A stretch of DNA of 19,631 bases from M30B66 sp040882555 (lineage in GTDB: Bacteria > Bacteroidota > Bacteroidia > M30B66), in the NCBI GenBank assembly GCA_040882555.1, contig JBBEBC010000105.1:1-19631 (forward strand). The letters are read 5' to 3'. Shown piece after piece: positions 14,164 to 19,631 of this stretch. The notes under the pieces were generated by a model. It did no database searches, was not told the DNA's origin, and saw only the letters and a program-made list of their open reading frames with translations. How positions within the stretch are numbered: position 1 is the first letter of the stretch; every line of letters starts with the position of its first letter. The translations under genes and the position numbers were made by a program.

Positions 14164-15567
14164 ATGGATCATCTTACAGAATCAGTTAAGCTAGAGTTAG
14201 GAATCGGATTAAGCAATACACCCGTATTACTTATAAATGAATCTTTTAAAGTAAGTTGGGTAAATAATTACGTTTGCTCTCTGATAGGCAAAACAAAGGA
14301 AAATTGCTTCGGATTAGATTTTTCCGAGATGCTTTCTTCTTTGAATGAAAAGAATCAAATTCAGATAAACCAGCAATTCCAAGCAGAACAAAATTTTAAC
14401 TTCGAACTGGATGTTAAGGCTCGCATTTACGCATTCGCTTGTACTCCAATCTACGATTTTAACAAGGCTTTTGCCGGCTATAGCTTAATAGGGAAAGACG
14501 TTACTGAGATTAAAAACTTTGATAAGTTAATCCAGGAAAGCTATAACGAACTCAGTGAATTCTTTAAGAACAATGTTTCTCCTATGTGCTTTACAAGCAT
14601 AGAAGGAAATTTCATTATGGCCAATACGGCTTATGGCGATTTGTTTAAAATTGACGTCGACCTGTTGCCAGGAAAGAATTTTCTCGATATCCACTGCGCT
14701 CACCTCGATCCTGATGAACAGGAAATAATTAGAGAAGAGTCTGCTAAAACTTTAAACTCCAAAAAACCCAAACATACCACCGAACTTAAATTAATTGATG
14801 CAGAAGGGAAATCTCTTCAAGTAGAAGTTACCCGAAAAATCGTAAAAGTTCGAAATAGACCCGTGGTTTCTGTGCATGTAAACGATGTAACAGAAAAATT
14901 TGAAATCCGCAACCTCATTACCGAACAAAACAACCGATTAAGGGAATTCACATTTCTTACTTCACATAAACTTAGGCAACCTCTTGCTAATGTGCTCGGT
15001 TTGATTGACTTGGTGAGGAGCGAATCTGAAAGTAGTAAAGACGTTACCATTACCATGGAAACGCTTAGAATGCTTGCCGGACAGCTCGATCATGTAGTGC
15101 ACGAAATGGGACAAGTACTCGCAGAACTAGATGTGGAAGTTGAAAAGAGCTTGTTCTACAAAAAAGAAGAACAAGGCAGGGTAGAAGAAATTTGGCTTGT
15201 CGATGACGACCAGGTTATTTCTTATATCACTGAGCGAATGATAAGAAATGCCGACCCTAGCGTTAAGGTAATTAGTTTCTTAAGCGCCAAACTTGCTCTC
15301 GAAAAGTTGAGAATCGGCGACTATGCTCCCGATTTACTATTGCTCGATATCAATATGCCGGGACTCAATGGTTGGCAATTTCTTGATGAACTTAGAAACA
15401 TGCATAGATATGTAAATGTCTATATGTATTCTTCATCTATTGATCCTGAAGATGTTAAGAAGGCTCGTAGCTACCCAATGGTAAGAGATTTTCTCTCTAA
15501 ACCTGTCGACGCCACTATCATACGACGGGTCTTGGATATGCCAATAATCAAAAGCCGCGTTTCTTAA
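14164..15567 (+). CDS. PAS-PAS-DHp-receiver hybrid protein lacking the kinase ATPase domain
   Basis: 467 residues, cytoplasmic, no membrane helices. Order: PAS at about 8-117 (VLLINESFKVSWVNNYVCSL, ending GKDVTEIK); second PAS at about 130-246 (ending VNDVTEKFE); HisKA-like helix pair at about 252-322 with the H-box EFTFLTSHKLRQPL and His268; a short link of about 20 residues; and a receiver domain at 341-460. The receiver is intact: acidic pocket Asp347-Asp349 (LVDDDQ), phosphoacceptor Asp395 (LLLLDINMPG), Ser423-425 (YMYSSS) and Lys446 (LSKP). Hybrid kinases normally carry a HATPase domain of about 120 residues between DHp and receiver; here that space is about 20 residues with no N, G1 or G2 box. 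The residue after His268 is Lys instead of Glu/Asp/Asn. It therefore cannot phosphorylate itself and probably receives phosphate from another kinase, or acts by binding. It is followed by a methyltransferase gene after 55 bases. Confidence 0.87.
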   Translation: MDHLTESVKLELGIGLSNTPVLLINESFKVSWVNNYVCSLIGKTKENCFGLDFSEMLSSLNEKNQIQINQQFQAEQNFNFELDVKARIYAFACTPIYDFNKAFAGYSLIGKDVTEIKNFDKLIQESYNELSEFFKNNVSPMCFTSIEGNFIMANTAYGDLFKIDVDLLPGKNFLDIHCAHLDPDEQEIIREESAKTLNSKKPKHTTELKLIDAEGKSLQVEVTRKIVKVRNRPVVSVHVNDVTEKFEIRNLITEQNNRLREFTFLTSHKLRQPLANVLGLIDLVRSESESSKDVTITMETLRMLAGQLDHVVHEMGQVLAELDVEVEKSLFYKKEEQGRVEEIWLVDDDQVISYITERMIRNADPSVKVISFLSAKLALEKLRIGDYAPDLLLLDINMPGLNGWQFLDELRNMHRYVNVYMYSSSIDPEDVKKARSYPMVRDFLSKPVDATIIRRVLDMPIIKSRVS

Positions 15568-15602
15568 ACATTAAAATCAGAAAAATTCCATTTTACGTAT
15601 CT

Positions 15603-15623
15603 TTTCCCACAAATTTTGGGAAA
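15603..15623 (+). promoter_or_regulatory. Perfect hairpin overlapping the start of the methyltransferase gene
   Basis: Arms TTTCCCA (15603-15609) and TGGGAAA (15617-15623) match over seven bases around a seven-base loop CAAATTT. The last base of the right arm is the A of the ATG. If the mRNA starts upstream, this would fold over the ribosome-binding region and could control translation. A near -7 box TATCTTTT at 15598-15605 would instead start transcription within or just after the repeat, making it an operator. Confidence 0.4.
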
Positions 15624-16630
15624 TGGAATACTCTGTGAAAACTTCAGAACTGAAGAATCAGGCAGTTGCAGATAAGTTTTACGAAGAGCGCTACCGAGAA
15701 GGCTACATGGATGAATGGCCCGAATGGAAGAAGCTCAGAATTATTGAGATCATACACGAACTTAATCTTCCTGAAACAGGCAAAGCGCTCGACTTTGGCT
15801 GTGGAAGAGGTATTTTTACTCAAGTCCTTAAAAGAGCATTGCCCCAGTGGGAAATTACCGGATGCGATATTTCGCAGGTCGCTATGGACGATGCCAAACT
15901 CAAATTCCCTGATTGTAAATTCAGCTCTGTCACTGAGCTTCATGCTCGCAATAGCTTATTCGACCTAATTTTCTCTCACCACGTGCTCGAACATGTGGCA
16001 GATATTGAAGAAAGTATTCACGACATAAGTAAACTACAAGCTTCGGGCGCTGTAATGCTCCACGTTTTGCCTTGTGGTAATGCCGGTAGCCTTGAACATG
16101 ACTTGGCTAGCACCGTACCCGGTGGAATAAATAAGGAGCTCGGAAACCGTTTTTATTTCGAAGACATTGGTCACATGCGCCGCATCAACTCCGACGAAAT
16201 GGATGCTATTTTCAATCTCGAAAATTATAAACCACTCCAAGCCTGGTTCGCTAACCACAAATACGGCTCTCTCGAATGGATGAGCGATTATCCTGAAAAA
16301 TATATAAATGAGTCTATCACTAACCTCAAATTGGCGAATGGTGATAAGACTATAGAAAAGAAACTCCTCAAATTAAGAGCTGATGTGGCTAAGCTTAAAG
16401 CAGCAAGGCAATTTGCTAAAGAAGGCAGCAAACACAGAGTCAAAACCAGACTTATTGAAATTCAGAAAAATGTATTCCAGGCAATACCTAAGGCTGTTTC
16501 AATATTTACAGACCTTCAGTTGGTAAAAGAAGGCGAGCGGTTTAACCAAAATCTCGCGAATGAATGGCTTTCTCAAAAACATGTAAAATCAGGTAGTGAA
16601 ATGTACTTGGCTTACATCAAAAACTCATGA
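15623..16630 (+). CDS. Class I SAM-dependent methyltransferase with helical C-terminal extension
   Basis: 335 residues. The N-terminal two thirds is a Rossmann-fold methyltransferase of the Methyltransf_11/25 kind. Motif I is ALDFGCGRGIF (55-65); the acidic residue that binds the SAM ribose is Asp82 (GCDIS); motif IV/post-motif is FDLIFSHHVLEHV (113-125); then VMLHVLPCGN (144-153). The conserved-looking stretch GHMRRINSDEM (183-193) resembles methyltransferases acting on small molecules or sugars, but the substrate cannot be named. From about 225 on it is helical and rich in Lys/Ala/Leu (KKLLKLRADVAKLKAARQFAKEG), an extension I do not recognise, perhaps for oligomer or partner contact. No signal peptide. 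The ATG lies at the end of a perfect hairpin. It is 55 bases after the PAS-REC gene and 49 bases before the ABC operon, all on the same strand. Confidence 0.85.
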   Translation: MEYSVKTSELKNQAVADKFYEERYREGYMDEWPEWKKLRIIEIIHELNLPETGKALDFGCGRGIFTQVLKRALPQWEITGCDISQVAMDDAKLKFPDCKFSSVTELHARNSLFDLIFSHHVLEHVADIEESIHDISKLQASGAVMLHVLPCGNAGSLEHDLASTVPGGINKELGNRFYFEDIGHMRRINSDEMDAIFNLENYKPLQAWFANHKYGSLEWMSDYPEKYINESITNLKLANGDKTIEKKLLKLRADVAKLKAARQFAKEGSKHRVKTRLIEIQKNVFQAIPKAVSIFTDLQLVKEGERFNQNLANEWLSQKHVKSGSEMYLAYIKNS

Positions 16631-16679
16631 TTTAAAACATTATCCCTTTTCAATGTTTCCTTGATTAATTGACAAGCCA

Positions 16680-17624
16680 ATGCGCAATCTATTTTACCTC
16701 TTTTTCATTTCAATCCTCATTTCTTGTAGCTCAAGCTCTTCGCAGCAAGTAAAAATAGGTTTTGTAGACGCACTCGAAGATGAAACACTGGCTAAAGCCC
16801 GTCAAGGCTTCTTTGTGGCGCTAAAAGACAGTGGTTACGTGAAAGATAAAAACATGGAGGTTATCTATCGTAACGCTCAAAATGACCTCCCGGTGCTAAC
16901 CCAAAGTGTCGATTACCTTGTTTCTCAGCATGTAGATGTTATTGCCACCAATGCTACTTTGAGCACCATTACGGCTGTTCAGCGCAATACCACCATACCT
17001 GTTTGTATGATGGTAAGTCCTTCCCCGCAACTTGCGGGATTACAAAAAAAAGACGGCAGCAATCCGCCAAACCTCTTTGGTGTTTTCGAAACACTCGAAT
17101 ACATGGATACGGCGCTTGCTCTAATTAAAACCATATTTCCTGAAGCTACAAAAGTTGGCACGCTCATAAACCAAAGTGAACCTCAAAGCCGCGAAGCTCT
17201 CAAGCGCATAGAGCTTAAAGCCAAAGAGCTCGGCATCGAAATTATCTCCAGGCCAGCAAATAGCTCAGCCGAAACGCAACTTGTTACAGAAAGCCTTATC
17301 AATGAAGGTATTGAGGTGTTCTTTGCCTTGCCCGATAACACCATTTTTGCTTCGTTTGAAACCATTGTTGCAGCTTGCGATAGAGCTAATATTCCCATCA
17401 TTACCTCAGAGTCGGGCTTAGTTGGTCGTGGCGCTCTGGCTGCTTTCGGAGCCGATATGTATCAATGGGGCTACGATTCAGGACTTGAATGTGTGCAATT
17501 TCTCAGAACCCGAAAACTACCGCAATTAAAAAAGCTTAGCACGCGACAAAGAGTCTATAATCAAGAACAAGCTCAACGTTTCGGAATCACGCTCGACTCT
17601 AGCTTCGTGTCCTATAAGAAATGA
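16680..17624 (+). CDS. ABC transporter substrate-binding lipoprotein (PF04392, TrpX-like)
   Basis: Binding protein of a small-molecule uptake system, 314 residues. The N-terminus is a lipoprotein signal (LFYLFFISILISC, predicted lipidated Cys16, then a Ser-rich linker), so it would be anchored on the outer face of the inner membrane. The mature part follows the PF04392 pattern, a periplasmic-binding-protein-I-like two-lobe fold: KIGFVDALEDETLAKARQGFFVALKDSGYV, DVIATNATLSTITAVQRNTTIPV, KVGTLINQSEPQS, ALPDNTIFASFETIV, PIITSESGLVGRGALAAFGADMYQWGYDSG. Streptococcal TrpX of this family serves tryptophan uptake; other members have other or unknown ligands, so a tryptophan role here is only a possibility. 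The stop overlaps the permease start (ATGA, 17621-17624). Residues 115-119 are encoded on a perfect 15-base palindrome (17024-17038). Confidence 0.9.
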   Translation: MRNLFYLFFISILISCSSSSSQQVKIGFVDALEDETLAKARQGFFVALKDSGYVKDKNMEVIYRNAQNDLPVLTQSVDYLVSQHVDVIATNATLSTITAVQRNTTIPVCMMVSPSPQLAGLQKKDGSNPPNLFGVFETLEYMDTALALIKTIFPEATKVGTLINQSEPQSREALKRIELKAKELGIEIISRPANSSAETQLVTESLINEGIEVFFALPDNTIFASFETIVAACDRANIPIITSESGLVGRGALAAFGADMYQWGYDSGLECVQFLRTRKLPQLKKLSTRQRVYNQEQAQRFGITLDSSFVSYKK

Positions 17625-18496
17625 GTTTTTATCTCACAGCAATCATTTTAGGTCTGGCACTTTGTGCACTTGGCTGGGGAATCTACCTCAGTTTGCGCAT
17701 TTTCAATATTCCCGATATCACAACCGACGGTTCTTATACCCTTGGAGCAGCCATTGCAGCAGTGCATCTCGCCAGCGGAGGCAATTGGATTATGGCTTCT
17801 CTCTTAGCTATGCTTGGTGGCGCTGTGGCAGGTTTTTTAACGGGGTTAATCCATACACGGCTCAAGGTTAATGCCCTGCTTGCCGGAATTCTCGTTATGA
17901 CTGCCGCCTATTCTGTGAACTTGAGCATCATGGACCGTTCAAATATTGCACTTCTCCAAACGTCGAATATGTTCAGCACGTTGCAATTGGCAGATTCTGA
18001 GATAACAAATTCGCTTCTTATTTTACTGCCTCTGCTGCTACTGCTGGGTGCTTTTTTGGTCTACCTGCTCAAAAGTGACTTTGGTTTGGCTATGCGGGCC
18101 ACTGGCGATGCTCCTCAAATGGCTGCCTCTATGGGAATTCCCATTAATGCAATGAAGATTGCGGGTTTAGCCATTGCTAATGCGTTAACCGGCTTAAGCG
18201 GTGCTTGGGTAGCTCAGTACCAAAATTTTGCAGATATAAACATGGGTATCGGCATTGTAATTTTTGGCTTGGGGGCTGTTATAATTGGCGAAAGCATCAT
18301 TGATTTATTCGGTAAAAAAGGAATCGCCTACCGCATGGCGGGAGTTATCATTGGGTGCTTGCTTTTTAGAGGTGTAATTGCGGCGAGTCTTGCCTCAGGG
18401 CTCGATCCTAATTGGCTCAAAGCAGTTACTGCAGCTCTTGTTTTGGTTTTTGTTTCCATCCCCCGCTTGCGGGCTAAAGCCATGAAAAATGATTGA
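17621..18496 (+). CDS. ABC transporter permease (BPD_transp_2 family, TrpY-like)
   Basis: Inner-membrane permease, 291 residues, probably about eight membrane helices (hydrophobic blocks near 3-24, 40-57, 58-81, 86-104, 132-149, 175-196, 209-225 and 268-284). It has the signature of the branched-chain/TrpY-type permease family: RIFNIPDITTDGSYTLGAAIAA (26-47) near the N-terminus, and RATGDAPQMAASMGIP (about 161-176) in the cytoplasmic loop that contacts the ATPase. As one gene it would form a homodimer. It overlaps the binding-protein gene by four bases and the ATPase gene by eight, so all three are one translation-coupled operon. There is no export-type fusion. Substrate follows that of the binding protein and is unknown. 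Confidence 0.92.
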   Translation: MSFYLTAIILGLALCALGWGIYLSLRIFNIPDITTDGSYTLGAAIAAVHLASGGNWIMASLLAMLGGAVAGFLTGLIHTRLKVNALLAGILVMTAAYSVNLSIMDRSNIALLQTSNMFSTLQLADSEITNSLLILLPLLLLLGAFLVYLLKSDFGLAMRATGDAPQMAASMGIPINAMKIAGLAIANALTGLSGAWVAQYQNFADINMGIGIVIFGLGAVIIGESIIDLFGKKGIAYRMAGVIIGCLLFRGVIAASLASGLDPNWLKAVTAALVLVFVSIPRLRAKAMKND

Positions 18497-19238
18497 GCTT
18501 GAGAAAATTCACCTGAGTTTTAATACGGGCACTCCGCTTGAAGTTATTGCTTTAAATGATGTCAGCCTACGGCTCGAAAAGGGCAGTTTTAATCTTGTAG
18601 TGGGTTCAAATGGCTCGGGAAAATCTACCTTACTAAATGTTATGGCGGGTACGCTTTTTCCCCTACGGGGGAAGATTATGCTTGCAAATACCGACCTAAG
18701 CAAAATGCCCGTCAATGCGAGAAGTAAATACATAGCACGCATTTTTCAGGACCCCACCAAAGGCACATCACCCAACTTGAGTCTACTTGAAAACTTTAGG
18801 ATTGCCTCACTCAGAACGAGCAATAAAAGACCATTTATAGGTATTGACAAAGGCTTTAGAAAAGTGGTTGCATCGCATGTGAGCATTTTAGATATGGGTT
18901 TAGAAGAGCGCCTCGACCAACCTATGTCATCATTTTCGGGAGGGCAGCGCCAAGCTTTATCGCTTCTTATGGCAACTTTCGATCACCTCGATTTGCTCCT
19001 TCTCGATGAACCAACAGCAGCACTCGACCCCAAATCGGCAGAACTGGTGATGGACTTAACGATGAAAATAGCAAGAGAGAAAAATTTTACCTCTTTAATG
19101 GTAACCCACAACCTGAAGCATTGCCTCTACCCGGTAGATCGTATTCTTCAAATGGAAAACGGCTGGATACGTCGTGACGTTGACCCCGAAGAAAAAGCTG
19201 AACTCTCTCTGAATGATATCCGCGACTGGTTTATTTAA
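18489..19238 (+). CDS. ABC transporter ATP-binding protein (TrpZ-like)
   Basis: Cytoplasmic ATPase that powers the transporter, 249 residues. All nucleotide-binding motifs are intact: Walker A GSNGSGKST (39-47), Q-loop Gln87 (ARIFQDP), signature FSGGQ (149-153, slightly changed from LSGGQ), Walker B LLLLDE with Asp173 and Glu174, D-loop AALD (177-180) and switch His207 (VTHN). The ATG lies eight bases inside the end of the permease gene. It is the last gene of the operon. No T-tract terminator is seen downstream; the transcript would run into the repeat region, whose hairpins might end it or stabilise its 3' end. Confidence 0.95.
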   Translation: MIELEKIHLSFNTGTPLEVIALNDVSLRLEKGSFNLVVGSNGSGKSTLLNVMAGTLFPLRGKIMLANTDLSKMPVNARSKYIARIFQDPTKGTSPNLSLLENFRIASLRTSNKRPFIGIDKGFRKVVASHVSILDMGLEERLDQPMSSFSGGQRQALSLLMATFDHLDLLLLDEPTAALDPKSAELVMDLTMKIAREKNFTSLMVTHNLKHCLYPVDRILQMENGWIRRDVDPEEKAELSLNDIRDWFI

Positions 19239-19250
19239 AAAAAGTCTTCG

Positions 19251-19280
19251 GTTCGACAAGCCCCGGTTCGACAAGCCCCG
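19251..19280. repeat. Tandem 15-base repeat, two exact copies
   Basis: GTTCGACAAGCCCCG occurs at 19251-19265 and 19266-19280 without a change. It shares the TTCGACA core with the elements that follow, so it looks like an eroded or alternative version of them. Confidence 0.9.
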
Positions 19281-19424
19281 CTTCGACAGGCTCAGCGGGA
19301 CCTTTTTCGACAGGCTCAGCGGGACCTACAATGCACAAAGTCAATTTGCCTATTCTAAAGACTAACGTTGAAAACAAATCAGTTCCCTCTCCTGAGGAGA
19401 GGGTTAGGGAGAGGTAAACTTAGA
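19275..19424. repeat. Composite repeat unit, copy 1
   Basis: 150 bases identical to 19428-19577, offset 153 bases. It contains TTCGACAGGCTCAGCGGG twice (starting at 19282 and 19306, 24 bases apart), a spacer of about 57 bases, and the palindrome CCCTCTCCTGAGGAGAGGG (19385-19403). The last is a nine-base perfect stem around one base. CCCGCT and AGCGGG flank the first element and can form a six-base stem. Confidence 0.93.
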
Positions 19425-19427
19425 CAG

Positions 19428-19577
19428 GCCCCGCTTCGACAGGCTCAGCGGGACCTTTTTCGACAGGCTCAGCGGGACCTACAATGCACAAAGTCAATTT
19501 GCCTATTCTAAAGACTAACGTTGAAAACAAATCAGTTCCCTCTCCTGAGGAGAGGGTTAGGGAGAGGTAAACTTAGA
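19428..19577. repeat. Composite repeat unit, copy 2
   Basis: Exact copy of 19275-19424. The two TTCGACAGGCTCAGCGGG elements begin at 19435 and 19459, and the CCCTCTCC-type palindrome is at 19538-19556. The perfect identity of non-coding DNA means that the duplication is recent or kept uniform by recombination. Confidence 0.93.
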
Positions 19578-19631
19578 ATGCTCACCGGAACCTACAATGC
19601 GCAAAATCAATTTGCTAATTCGAAAGACCTA
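19578..19631. repeat. Diverged partial third copy of the composite unit
   Basis: From GCTCACCGGAACCTACAATG (19580 on) it aligns to the unit part beginning GCTCAGCGGGACCTACAATG, with scattered substitutions, and runs off the right edge. It lacks the first element of the unit, so its spacing from copy 2 is 113 rather than 153 bases. Confidence 0.8.

Larger units (their letters stand above)
19239..19631. other. Non-coding repeat region downstream of the ABC operon
   Basis: 393 bases with no plausible gene, built almost wholly of repeats. From left to right: two copies of a 15-base unit, two identical 150-base copies of a composite unit, and the start of a diverged third copy that leaves the window. 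The composite unit contains two TTCGACAGGCTCAGCGGG elements and one CCCTCTCC-type palindrome, both resembling dispersed intergenic palindromes common in bacterial genomes. Confidence 0.85.

Noticed and set aside
15644..16258. Frames inside the methyltransferase gene on both strands
   Set aside because: They overlap the SAM-binding motifs of the real gene and have no recognisable features.
18657..18674. CCCC-TAC-GGGG palindrome in the ABC ATPase gene as a terminator
   Set aside because: It lies in the middle of an intact coding sequence and no T-run follows.
19251..19577. CRISPR array
   Set aside because: There are only two exact long copies with a three-base gap, no unique spacers and no cas genes; the internal elements are 24 bases apart and not regularly spaced through the block.

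Overview
The window looks like a chromosomal segment of a Bacteroidota bacterium, probably flavobacterial or a near relative. The reasons are: no obvious Shine-Dalgarno sequences; several -7 boxes of the Bacteroidota form TAnnTTTG; a DUF3109 protein; an R2 subunit with the eukaryote-like MENIHSExY arrangement; an alpha2-type glycyl-tRNA synthetase; and short SC-type lipoprotein signals. Base composition looks even and fairly AT-rich, and I see no phage, transposase, CRISPR array, tRNA or rRNA. The assignment rests on sequence features and family knowledge only, with no database search.

Layout. Positions 1-6008 (minus strand) hold an efflux operon in the order tetR, tolC-like, membrane fusion protein, RND permease. 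The permease runs off the left edge. A probable operator palindrome and a -7 box lie in front of tetR. Positions 6177-7199 (minus) encode a PAS-PAS protein that ends in a histidine-kinase dimerisation helix pair with no ATPase domain. Positions 7474-10982 (minus) hold nrdB-nrdA, class Ia ribonucleotide reductase, closed by a strong intrinsic terminator. A 378-base gap upstream of nrdB carries a long inverted repeat and two smaller palindromes. Positions 11361-11960 (minus) encode a cysteine-rich DUF3109 protein, divergent from a plus-strand TPR protein (12021-12536) across 60 bases that contain a -7 box for each side.

On the plus strand follow glycyl-tRNA synthetase (12606-14066), a second kinase-less signalling protein (PAS-PAS-DHp-REC, 14164-15567), a SAM-dependent methyltransferase (15623-16630) with a perfect hairpin overlapping its start codon, and a tightly overlapping three-gene ABC uptake operon (16680-19238: lipoprotein binding protein, permease, ATPase) of the PF04392/TrpXYZ type. 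The right end (19239-19631) is non-coding and made of nested repeats, including a 150-base unit present twice without a difference.

Most genes are housekeeping or familiar accessory types. The least ordinary items are the two signalling proteins that keep a conserved histidine H-box but have lost the kinase catalytic domain (in both, the acidic residue after the histidine is Lys), the composite tandem repeat at the right edge, and several perfect or near-perfect palindromes next to gene starts. I do not see a clear new multi-gene defence or metabolic system. Four genes whose longest open frame begins with TTG were trimmed to internal ATG starts, and the reasons are given in their entries.
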